Both the position numbers and the translations under genes were made by a program. The notes under the pieces are model-generated. The model saw only the letters and a list, made by a program, of their open reading frames with translations. It did no database searches and had not been told where the DNA came from. From CBFHWY01 sp965659675 (GTDB lineage Bacteria; Bacteroidota; Bacteroidia; Flavobacteriales_G; Salibacteraceae): a DNA stretch of 8,296 nucleotides. This document shows, piece by piece, positions 1 through 6,348 of this stretch. Position 1 is the stretch's first letter, and every line of letters begins with the position of its first letter. Where the stretch lies: NCBI GenBank assembly GCA_965659675.1, contig CBFHWY010000100.1:1-8296 (forward strand), read 5' to 3'.

Positions 1-267
1 GCAAAAACAGCACAAGACAATGCTTATGCTGAAAGAATCAACAAGACCATCAAGGAAGAATACCTAGATTACTGGAAGCCAAAAAACCTATCACAACTTA
101 AAACAATGGTAAGAAAGGCGGTTAATCACTACAACACTAAAAGACAGCATGATCACCTTGGCAGAAAATCACCCAGTGACTTTGAAAAACAAAGGCTAAA
201 CAACCGAATTACAAAAACAATAACTATTTTTAATCATCAATTAGTAACCAAGAACGGTCAACACTAA
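1..267 (+). CDS. IS3-family transposase (OrfB), C-terminal fragment
   Basis: The open frame enters from the left edge and gives 88 residues before TAA at 265-267. It is the end of an rve/DDE integrase core. NAYAERINKTIKEEYL at residues 7-22 is the typical IS3/IS150 block around the third catalytic acid (E11 here), and YNTKRQHDHLGRKSPSDF at residues 44-61 is the usual C-terminal signature (YN..R.H..LG..SP..F). The family catalyses copy-out/paste-in transposition of its own element. The first two catalytic Asp residues and OrfA would lie left of the window, so whether the element is intact cannot be judged. The sequence ending GGTCAACA at 256-263 starts TGTTGACC when read on the other strand and has the TG...CA ends usual for IS3 elements, so it could be the right terminal repeat. 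That is a guess without the left end. Family assignment is secure. Confidence 0.88.
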   Translation, partial: AKTAQDNAYAERINKTIKEEYLDYWKPKNLSQLKTMVRKAVNHYNTKRQHDHLGRKSPSDFEKQRLNNRITKTITIFNHQLVTKNGQH

Positions 268-283
268 TCAGGCAAGGGCATTA

Positions 284-325
284 GAGGTCAGAGGTCAGAG
301 GTTAGAGGTCAGAGGTCAGAGGTTT
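284..325. repeat. Six tandem GAGGTCA-type heptamers
   Basis: Six consecutive 7-bp units read GAGGTCA, GAGGTCA, GAGGTTA, GAGGTCA, GAGGTCA, GAGGTTT. The variant third and sixth units give a 21-bp higher-order period (two copies of CA, CA, T-variant). The block sits 16 bp after the transposase stop and 99 bp before the end of ispH. It is purine-rich on the plus strand, has no coding frame and no dyad symmetry. Function unknown; slippage-prone microsatellite or part of a dispersed repeat are both possible. Confidence 0.9.
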
Positions 326-409
326 AGTTTTGATCTTCGAAGCGCAGCAACAAAGGAAATTTAAGCTCCGAGCGCATCCTTGAAATTATAATAGGACAAT
401 AACTAACCC

Positions 410-437
410 CTAATCCCTATCAACTAATCCCTATCAA
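410..437. repeat. Two tandem copies of a 14-bp unit overlapping the ispH stop
   Basis: CTAATCCCTATCAA occurs at 410-423 and again, exactly, at 424-437. The related string AACTAACCCC lies just before it at 401-410. On the minus strand the unit reads TTGATAGGGATTAG, so its TAG supplies the ispH stop codon (424-426) and its other bases encode the last four or five residues. The block is G-rich on the minus strand, opposite to the heptamer block at 284-325. Confidence 0.85.
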
Positions 438-1653
438 CCAATGTTTCCAGAGCCATCTCTTTGTCTTTAACTCCATCTAGGAAAGACATAAACCGGTCTA
501 AAACTGCATCCACAAGGGTATCGGGACACGAAGCACCAGCTGTGAGTATCAAACGAAGGGGTCGTTTCTCGGGAATATAGTTACTGGTGATCTTCCTCTC
601 TCCTGTTCGCCACATGAAGTGTCGGATCTCATTGTCGGAGATCAATTCGTTTGGGCCTGAAACAAAATAAGTTGGGACTTTCTCTTCGCACAACTCAACC
701 AGGTGTGAGGTATTGCTACTGTTGTAGCCTCCCACCACGATTGCCATATCAGCTTCTTCCTCAAGCAATCCTTTGGTGGCATTCTGATTATCATTGGTGG
801 CATAACACAGCGTATCTCGGGTATCCACAAAGTGATCCTTGATCTTATCTTCTCCATACTTCTCAATCATCACCGAGCGAATGTGCTGAGCAATAGCATG
901 GGTATCACTGGCAAGCATGGTTGTTTGGTTCACTACGCCAATTTTATTCAAGTGTTTTTCGGGGTCAAAATCATCGGAATATCGCTTGTGAAAACGATCA
1001 TTGAATTCAGCGATATCGCGTTTACCTAAGATCACTTCCCCGAGGATCTTTGCCTCTTTCATGTCCTTGATGACCATGGCAGGCGAATAAGCCTTGGAAT
1101 GAGAAAATGTAGCTCTGGTCTCTTCGTGGTCTGGTTTTCCGTGAATAATTACTGAAGCTTCGAGTTTTCCAAGTTTTTGACTCGCTGTCCATACTTTTTC
1201 TACGAAAGGACAGGTCGTGTTATATCGTTCGATCTGTATTCCGATCTGTTTCAGCTTATTCTCGACTTCAATGGTGGTTCCGAAAGCTGGAATGATCACC
1301 ACATCGTCTGCCGTTAACTCATCAAAATCAATAAAATGATTCCCTTTGGTATCCATGATGAATTGAATGCCTTTGTCCTGAAGATCCTGATTGACCAATG
1401 GGTTGTGGATCATCTGACTAAGCAGGAACACTCTTTTTCCTTTATTTTCTTCGACAGTTCGATAAGAGATCTCGATTGCATTCTCTACTCCATAGCAGAA
1501 GCCAAAATGTCTGGCTAAATGAAGTTTGAGATTGCCCAAATCAATAATGGTCGGACTAAAGTCTTTTTTACGCGGATCCTTCACTCTTCTGGACTCCTTA
1601 ATAGAACCAATGAAAGAGCTGCGGTAATAAGAAGGAATATCGAATTTCTTCAT
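424..1653 (-). CDS. ispH: 4-hydroxy-3-methylbut-2-enyl diphosphate reductase, long plant/cyanobacterial type
   Basis: The 409-residue product is IspH (LytB), the cytosolic [4Fe-4S] enzyme that makes IPP and DMAPP from HMBPP in the last step of the MEP isoprenoid pathway. The three cluster cysteines are visible: C53 in HFGFCYGVENAIE, C148 in NTTCPFVEKV and C283 in DTLCYAT. Other family landmarks are IHNP (H83), the acid/base region PDHEE (H176, E178), NQTT (T244), GGYNSSNT near 308-315 and TAGASCPD (371-378). The protein is about 100 residues longer than E. coli IspH, with roughly 40 extra N-terminal residues and an insertion around 195-235. The E. coli His74 position is Phe here (IPAFGTT, F124), as I recall for plant and cyanobacterial enzymes. 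The ATG at 1651-1653 fits the N-terminal extension. The stop falls in a tandem repeat, so the last few residues may be repeat-derived. It is transcribed divergently from the CsgG-like gene. Confidence 0.95.
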   Translation of the reverse strand: MKKFDIPSYYRSSFIGSIKESRRVKDPRKKDFSPTIIDLGNLKLHLARHFGFCYGVENAIEISYRTVEENKGKRVFLLSQMIHNPLVNQDLQDKGIQFIMDTKGNHFIDFDELTADDVVIIPAFGTTIEVENKLKQIGIQIERYNTTCPFVEKVWTASQKLGKLEASVIIHGKPDHEETRATFSHSKAYSPAMVIKDMKEAKILGEVILGKRDIAEFNDRFHKRYSDDFDPEKHLNKIGVVNQTTMLASDTHAIAQHIRSVMIEKYGEDKIKDHFVDTRDTLCYATNDNQNATKGLLEEEADMAIVVGGYNSSNTSHLVELCEEKVPTYFVSGPNELISDNEIRHFMWRTGERKITSNYIPEKRPLRLILTAGASCPDTLVDAVLDRFMSFLDGVKDKEMALETLVDRD

Positions 1654-1669
1654 CGCTTAATCTTAACTT

Positions 1670-1677
1670 CAATTATA
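1670..1677 (-). promoter_or_regulatory. Possible -7 element for ispH
   Basis: Read on the minus strand this is TATAATTG, a 7-of-8 match to the Bacteroidota -7 consensus TAnnTTTG. It ends 16 bp before the ispH ATG, almost the same distance as the exact match in front of the divergent gene. I see no convincing -33 TTG/TTTG at the usual spacing, so this is a weak call. Confidence 0.3.
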
Positions 1678-1715
1678 TAAAAAGGTTCAACTCGACAGCT
1701 TCAGTCCAAAAAATA

Positions 1716-1723
1716 TACTTTTG
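1716..1723 (+). promoter_or_regulatory. Bacteroidota-type -7 element before the CsgG-like gene
   Basis: TACTTTTG matches the TAnnTTTG consensus exactly and ends 15 bp before the ATG at 1739, which predicts a very short leader of roughly 10 nt. No clear -33 element is present in the C/A-rich stretch upstream. The element overlaps the in-frame TTG at 1721, an argument against that TTG being the start codon. Confidence 0.45.
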
Positions 1724-1738
1724 ACAAAATTTTGCGTC

Positions 1739-3007
1739 ATGAAAAACCTATTCCTCTCAATACTCACTCTGGCTATATCGAGCACTGCAATTGCCCAACT
1801 GGACTGCCACCTGATCAAAAATCCTGAAAAATTCATTCCGAGCGCTAAGAAAGTAGCGATCATGAAGTTTCAGAATAGAAAGATCAACAATTATTATTAC
1901 TGGTATAAAGATAACTACGGGGATCAACTCACCGATTACATGACTTCACTTCTGCTTGAGGAGGAAAGAGGCAAAAGTGGTACGTTCCCAACATTCTTTG
2001 ATATGAAAACAGATCAGCTGATCGTAGTTGAGCGCTCTCAGCTGGATGCGATCATCAAGGAACAGCAACTTGGAGCGAGCGGAGCCGTAAGCGACAATGA
2101 GGCAGCCAAGGTGGGTAAGCTTCTTGGTTTGGACATCATCGTTAGTGGATCATATAACTATACGAACAAGGATGAAACTTCTCGAAGAGAAAGCAAAAAC
2201 AAGGATGGAAGTGTTCGAGTGACCAACTGTACTCAACGTATGGTTAATGTTGAAGCTACGCTTAAGATCATTTCTGTTGAAACAGGACAAATCCTGGCTA
2301 CCATCACTAAAAAGCAACCAATGGTTGAGAAGCGTTGTAATGAAGCTCGCTCAAAGCTGACTCCCGTAAATCAAATGGTGCTAAATGCATTAAAACCTTT
2401 GGCAAGTCAGTTGATCGACTACTTTAATCCTAGTTTGGATTATACACGATTAGACCTAGAAAAGGTCAAGGTGAAAGACTATAAGCAAAGAGCGAAAGAT
2501 GCTTACAAAGCGGCAAAAGACGGCGACCTTGCCACTACATTTGGTGTTTACAAGGCCCTTTACGAGGTGGATAATTACAATCCGCGTTTGGCTTACAACT
2601 TAGCCCTATGCTACGAGGCTGGTGGTAACTTTGACAAGGCGATGCCTTTATACAAAATAGCCATTGAGTTAGACGACAACAAGCAGTATCAGAAAAACCT
2701 TGAAAGAGCGGAGCAAACTGCTGCTTTTGTGACAGAGTACAAAGCAGCTGGATTCAACTTCACTCCATATGACTACAAGAGTATCTCAAAACAGGGAATG
2801 ACTGCTGAGGTGGTGAATACGGTAACAACCAAAGGGAATAAGAAAGACAGGATCACTGTTTATTCGGATCCAATGAAGAAAAGTGATGTTGTAGCTAAAG
2901 TTCCTGGAGGAACAGAGTTTGATGTGATCCTTGAAGAAGGCGGATTTACCAAGGTAAAACTACTGGGCGGTAAAGAAGGATACATCCACAACGACGATGT
3001 AAAATAG
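1739..3007 (+). CDS. Secreted CsgG-domain protein with TPR-like and SH3-like regions
   Basis: With the ATG at 1739 the product has 422 residues and begins with a clean signal peptide (MKNLFLSILTLAISSTAIA, cleavage likely before Q20). An in-frame TTG at 1721 would put charged residues ahead of the signal and lies in the promoter match, so I reject it. Residues about 37-230 are a CsgG-type domain: strand VAIMKF, helix GDQLTDYMTSLLL, then VVERSQLDAIIKEQQLG, and KVGKLLGLDIIVSGSY at 124-139. Residues 250-330 look like two TPR helix pairs (AKDGDLATTFGVYKALYEVD, then RLAYNLALCYEAGGNFDKA). Residues 368-422 resemble a bacterial SH3 domain ending in GYIHNDDVK. E. coli CsgG is a lipoprotein pore; here C23 follows QLD, which is not a lipobox, so lipid anchoring is unlikely. 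An aromatic run, NYYYWYKDNYG, sits at 51-61. It is first in a likely three-gene operon. The CsgG fold is confident; pore formation is unproven. Confidence 0.85.
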   Translation: MKNLFLSILTLAISSTAIAQLDCHLIKNPEKFIPSAKKVAIMKFQNRKINNYYYWYKDNYGDQLTDYMTSLLLEEERGKSGTFPTFFDMKTDQLIVVERSQLDAIIKEQQLGASGAVSDNEAAKVGKLLGLDIIVSGSYNYTNKDETSRRESKNKDGSVRVTNCTQRMVNVEATLKIISVETGQILATITKKQPMVEKRCNEARSKLTPVNQMVLNALKPLASQLIDYFNPSLDYTRLDLEKVKVKDYKQRAKDAYKAAKDGDLATTFGVYKALYEVDNYNPRLAYNLALCYEAGGNFDKAMPLYKIAIELDDNKQYQKNLERAEQTAAFVTEYKAAGFNFTPYDYKSISKQGMTAEVVNTVTTKGNKKDRITVYSDPMKKSDVVAKVPGGTEFDVILEEGGFTKVKLLGGKEGYIHNDDVK

Positions 3008-3030
3008 TTTACTGGAATAATATTTGTTTT

Positions 3031-3077
3031 AAACTGGAAGTCTAATTTAGCAACATGAAAAGGCTTCCAGTTTTTTT
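3031..3077 (+). terminator. Terminator-shaped hairpin enclosing the start codon of the next gene
   Basis: AAACTGGAAG at 3031-3040 pairs perfectly with CTTCCAGTTT at 3064-3073. The stem extends inward by three more pairs (3041-3043 with 3061-3063, one of them G-U), giving 13 bp. The 17-nt loop (3044-3060) contains the ATG at 3055. A run of seven T lies at 3071-3077, three of them in the stem. It starts 24 bp after the stop of the CsgG-like gene. This is the shape of an intrinsic terminator, but the T run also codes for part of a signal peptide, so the shape alone does not prove termination. Confidence 0.6.
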
Positions 3078-4800
3078 ATTCCTCATTCTCAGCATATCTT
3101 CTTTTGCTCAAGCTCCAGCCTGGATCGAAAGCAGCAAACGAAGCTCCCTATTCCCTACTGAACAATACCTACAGGGATATGCCTGGCAGTCAGGTGTCAA
3201 AAAGAATGTTGAAGAGACCTACAATCGCTTGAGCTCTCAGGCAAAAGCCGAATTGATCGAATCCATTCAGGTGGAAGTACAGTCTAACTCGGAACTACAG
3301 ACCAAGGAGATACAGGATGAATTCTTCCAGAAGTATTCAAGCAATACACAAACCAGCGCTAAAGCAAACCTCGTTAGGCTCAAGATCGAAAAGTATTATG
3401 ACAAAAAGCAGAAAAGTGCTTATGTCTTTGCCTACGCTAGAAAGGCTGAGATCGCAGATTATTATATGAACGAGATCTCTGATGCTCTTCGCATTTTAGA
3501 AGCCTCCATTCGTGAAAGTGACGACTTTCTTCAGCAAGGTCTCGCAAAGGAAGCCATGGCATCTATTCTCAAGGAAAATGATCAGTTCAGAAGGATCAAT
3601 GAAGCGCGAAACTTCTTAAAAGCACTTGGGGTGCGTTCTGAATCTGGACTAAAAACGGAGGCGGTTGCCCAGGCGATCCAAAAAAGAAACAAAGAGATCA
3701 GTGACATATTAATGAACTCTAAAGCCAGTGCTGATGCACTCAGTTATTTCCTTGCATTTGAGCTCAGCCGTCAGTTCAATATAGACTTCAGCAAAACGGA
3801 GGTTGTCGATTTCACGTATGGCGACACTCCAATGAAATCTGAATTTTCAAGCACGCTGAAAGCTGCTATGCAGCGTTCTGTTAGAGAAGTAAAGGCCTCT
3901 AAAGGGGCTAACCTGCTTTCTGATGCCCAACTGAAAGGATCATTCACTGATGAGGGTAACAGATTGATGGTTAACGCTTCACTTACCAGTGAAAGTGGGA
4001 ATTATAGTACAGATGCTTCCTTCTCCAAAGAGGCCGCTACAAATTGGGAACCACAGGGTAAAAAGTATCTGGATAGAATTTCAAGCTATAAATTCATACC
4101 CAATAGTACCGTATTGGAGTCGCAATGCCTTGAAACATTAAGCTCTGAGCTTATCATTCGAGTTACTTTAAATGATCAAGCGGCCTCGAATATACCTGTA
4201 GCCATCAACAATATTTCCAGTAAGGAGATCAAACGGAGTCTAACAGATCATTCAGGTGTCGCTAAATTCAAGTCTTATCGCGTGAATTCGTGCAAGTCGG
4301 TGCAGATCCTCTTTGCCGAACCTGATCTTGCCACTATGCTGCAGATCGATGAGAAGGACCCCTATTTGAAGCGGGTTCGAAACGAATATGAGATCCCACG
4401 TTCAAAGATCATTTTGAAGGTCACTCCTACCCTGGTTTATATGGAGTCAAAGGAGATGTACAACGGCAATCCTTTAAGCTCCAAGTCGATTACACCCCTC
4501 ATCAAAGAAAAGCTGAGTACCTCGGGTTTTGAGCTGACCGATGATATTTCAAAGGCTCGATACCAGATTAGCTTAAATGCCACAGCCCGAAAAGGAGGAA
4601 ACATTCAGGGCTTGTATTTCTCTTATCTGGATGCCGATCTAAGTGTTACCGATTTGAAAAGTGGTAATGAGATCATCAATCAAACCTACTCTGGGGAAAA
4701 ACAAGGTGGCTCAAACTTTGAGCAGGCAGCGATGAACGCTTTTAAAAAGACTGGAGACAAAATGGTCAGGGAGCTTACGAACAAACTTTTTGATGAGTAA
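3055..4800 (+). CDS. Secreted protein with LPP20-like N-terminal region, function unknown
   Basis: The 581-residue product starts with a signal peptide (MKRLPVFLFLILSISSFA, cleavage near Q19), which fixes the ATG at 3055. Residues 21-140 resemble the LPP20/FlgP group: PAWI, then YLQGYA, an AKAELIESIQVEV helix-strand at 63-75, and SAYVFAYARKAEIADYY at 121-137. Residues 140-225 are mainly helical and charged. Residues 365-425 look like a beta-sandwich with a TDHSGVAKF turn, as in Ig-like or regulatory-like domains. The last 100 residues (about 480-577) form another alpha/beta unit: LYFSYLDADLSVTDLKSGNEI followed by a helix AAMNAFKKTGDKMVREL. No lipobox is visible (FAQAP lacks Cys), whereas many LPP20 relatives are lipoproteins. 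It lies 47 bp after the CsgG-like gene and overlaps the rof-like gene, so all three are probably co-transcribed. The pairing suggests an envelope complex; the precise role is not known to me. Confidence 0.7.
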   Translation: MKRLPVFLFLILSISSFAQAPAWIESSKRSSLFPTEQYLQGYAWQSGVKKNVEETYNRLSSQAKAELIESIQVEVQSNSELQTKEIQDEFFQKYSSNTQTSAKANLVRLKIEKYYDKKQKSAYVFAYARKAEIADYYMNEISDALRILEASIRESDDFLQQGLAKEAMASILKENDQFRRINEARNFLKALGVRSESGLKTEAVAQAIQKRNKEISDILMNSKASADALSYFLAFELSRQFNIDFSKTEVVDFTYGDTPMKSEFSSTLKAAMQRSVREVKASKGANLLSDAQLKGSFTDEGNRLMVNASLTSESGNYSTDASFSKEAATNWEPQGKKYLDRISSYKFIPNSTVLESQCLETLSSELIIRVTLNDQAASNIPVAINNISSKEIKRSLTDHSGVAKFKSYRVNSCKSVQILFAEPDLATMLQIDEKDPYLKRVRNEYEIPRSKIILKVTPTLVYMESKEMYNGNPLSSKSITPLIKEKLSTSGFELTDDISKARYQISLNATARKGGNIQGLYFSYLDADLSVTDLKSGNEIINQTYSGEKQGGSNFEQAAMNAFKKTGDKMVRELTNKLFDE

Positions 4801-5014
4801 TAAGTACAGCCCTATCTCATGCTCAGTATATGATGAATATGAGTTAGCCGCTATTCAAAAGGCTGACATGAAGATAACATTGACATCCGGCGAGCACATT
4901 GCAAGTAAAATATTGGACCTTCAAACGCGAGATAAGGTTGAATATATGCTCCTTGAAGAAAACCGCATGATCCGCCTTGATGAGATCAGCTCCGCAGTGC
5001 GTATCAAAGCTTAA
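4793..5014 (+). CDS. rof: Rho-binding antiterminator, Rof/YaeO family
   Basis: Starting at ATG 4793 the product has 73 residues. The N-terminal signature KYSPISCSVYDEYELA (4-19) matches the E. coli Rof motif YxPIxCxxYDxxELA, followed by a beta-rich Sm-like core: MKITLTSGEHIASKILDL, KVEYMLLEE and RLDEISS (61-67). Known Rof proteins bind the primary RNA site of hexameric Rho and block Rho-dependent termination in the cytoplasm. This protein is slightly shorter than E. coli Rof (about 84 residues) and lacks its C-terminal tail. An in-frame TTG sits immediately before the ATG, but the ATG is the better start. The gene overlaps the last 8 bp of the preceding gene (ATGAGTAA contains both start and stop), which suggests translational coupling. 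Finding it in an envelope operon is unexpected. The family call rests on motif comparison from memory. Confidence 0.85.
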   Translation: MSNKYSPISCSVYDEYELAAIQKADMKITLTSGEHIASKILDLQTRDKVEYMLLEENRMIRLDEISSAVRIKA

Positions 5015-5034
5015 GTAAACGTAAAGAATATGAA

Positions 5035-5070
5035 TTTGCCTGAGTTTAGAAAAGGCAAAGTCTTAATTTT
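5035..5070 (+). terminator. Weak terminator-like hairpin between rof and the CoA-transferase
   Basis: TTTGCCT at 5035-5041 pairs with AGGCAAA at 5053-5059 (7 bp, 11-nt loop) and is followed by the T-rich but interrupted tail TCTTAATTTT at 5061-5070. It lies 20 bp after the rof stop and ends 5 bp before the next ATG. The stem is short, so it may terminate only partly. TAATTTTC at 5064-5071 is also a 7-of-8 match to the Bacteroidota -7 element, but it ends only 4 bp before the ATG. Confidence 0.35.
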
Positions 5071-5075
5071 CGGGC

Positions 5076-6338
5076 ATGTACCAAACTGCAGAAGAAGCCC
5101 TGAAAAAATTACGATCAGGCGATAAAGTATTCATTCACACCGCCGTTGCAGCACCTAAACTGCTTATAGAGGCCATGACCGCACGTCACCATGAGCTAAA
5201 AGATGTGCAGATCTACCAACTGCATACCGAGGGAGAGGCTCCTTATGCGGCACCAGAGATGAGTGAGGCCTTTCACATTCATGCATTTTTTGTGGGAAAG
5301 AATACCCGAGAGGCTGTTCGCGAAGGCCGCGGAAGCTATGTTCCTATTTTCCTGAGCGAGATCCCAAAGCTTTTCAGACGCTGTCAGATCGAATTGGATA
5401 TTGCTTTAGTCAGCGTTTCTCCACCAGACAAGCACGGATATTGCTCCTTGGGAGTTTCAGTTGACATTGCCCGTGCGGCAGTAGAATTCGGGGCTTATGT
5501 CATTGCTCAGGTGAACAAACACATGCCCAGAGCACACGGAGATGGCATCATCCATGTGAGTCATATTGATGCTATGGTAGAAGGGCATGTTCCTCTTCCA
5601 GAGATCCCTCGTCCGAAGATCAGTGAAGTGGAGAAAAAGATCGGAGCGCATGTGGCAAGTTTGATCGAGGACGGCGCCACCCTTCAAATGGGAATTGGCG
5701 CTATACCTGATGCTACGCTTTCCTTCCTGGGAAATCACAAAGACCTGGGTATTCACACGGAAATGTTCTCAGATGGTCTATTAGAGCTCTTTGAGAAAGG
5801 AGCGATCACTGGTGAATTCAAAGAGAAACACCCGCGTAAGATCGTATCTTCTTTTGTGATGGGTAGTCGCAGACTCTATGATTTTATCGACGATAACCCT
5901 TTTGTGGTCATGCTGGAATCAGACTACGTCAATAATTCAGAGGTCATACGAAAGAATCCTAAAGTTACCGCGATCAACAGTGCAATCGAGATCGATCTGA
6001 CCGGGCAGGTATGCGCCGATAGTATTGGAAACATGATCTACTCGGGGGTAGGAGGTCAAATGGACTTCATTCGAGGTGCTTCTGTCTCAGAAGGCGGAAA
6101 ACCGATCATTGCCCTCCCTTCCACCACACGCAAAGGGATCAGTAGGATCGTTCCATACCTCAAAGAAGGTGCAGGCGTGGTGACCACCCGAGCGCACGTG
6201 CACTATGTGGTTACAGAGTATGGCATTGCCTATCTATACGGAAAAAGCATTGAAGAAAGAGCTAAAGCATTGATACAGATCGCACATCCAGAACATCGGG
6301 AAGAACTGGAATCCTATCAAATACATGTTCGAGAATAA
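5076..6338 (+). CDS. Acetyl-CoA hydrolase / CoA-transferase family protein
   Basis: The 420-residue product is a complete class I CoA-transferase of the acetyl-CoA hydrolase/transferase group, which includes 4-hydroxybutyrate and acetate CoA-transferases and acts in the cytosol through a glutamyl-CoA intermediate. The N-terminal half (about 1-180) has GDKVFIHTAVAAP and VSVSPPDKHGYCSLG (112-126). The C-terminal half has LQMGIGAIPD (203-212), the catalytic glutamate E229 in GIHTEMFSDG, the CoA-binding loop YSGVGGQMDF (322-331), and TEYGIAYLYGK (380-390). Length and motifs are normal for the family. Substrate cannot be read from sequence: 4-hydroxybutyrate, butyrate, succinate or acetate are all possible, and some members are hydrolases. 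The gene is followed 10 bp later by a broken aldo/keto reductase gene, with which it was probably co-transcribed. Confidence 0.92.
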   Translation: MYQTAEEALKKLRSGDKVFIHTAVAAPKLLIEAMTARHHELKDVQIYQLHTEGEAPYAAPEMSEAFHIHAFFVGKNTREAVREGRGSYVPIFLSEIPKLFRRCQIELDIALVSVSPPDKHGYCSLGVSVDIARAAVEFGAYVIAQVNKHMPRAHGDGIIHVSHIDAMVEGHVPLPEIPRPKISEVEKKIGAHVASLIEDGATLQMGIGAIPDATLSFLGNHKDLGIHTEMFSDGLLELFEKGAITGEFKEKHPRKIVSSFVMGSRRLYDFIDDNPFVVMLESDYVNNSEVIRKNPKVTAINSAIEIDLTGQVCADSIGNMIYSGVGGQMDFIRGASVSEGGKPIIALPSTTRKGISRIVPYLKEGAGVVTTRAHVHYVVTEYGIAYLYGKSIEERAKALIQIAHPEHREELESYQIHVRE

Positions 6339-6348
6339 GATTTAAGTT

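Noticed and set aside
284..437. CRISPR array
   Set aside because: Units of 7 and 14 bp are directly adjacent without unique spacers, and no cas genes are present.
642..1518. Several open frames within ispH on both strands
   Set aside because: They lie wholly inside a well-supported gene, have no recognisable motifs and read as shadows.
1721..1738. TTG at 1721 as the start of the CsgG-like gene
   Set aside because: It overlaps an exact -7 promoter match and would place extra residues ahead of a clean signal peptide that begins at ATG 1739.
3043..3050. TAATTTAG as a -7 promoter element for the 3055 gene
   Set aside because: It ends only 4 bp before the ATG and lies in the hairpin; the distance does not match the other candidate promoters here.
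5457..5756. Minus-strand 99-residue frame opposite the CoA-transferase
   Set aside because: It lies opposite the conserved catalytic core of a complete enzyme and shows no motifs.
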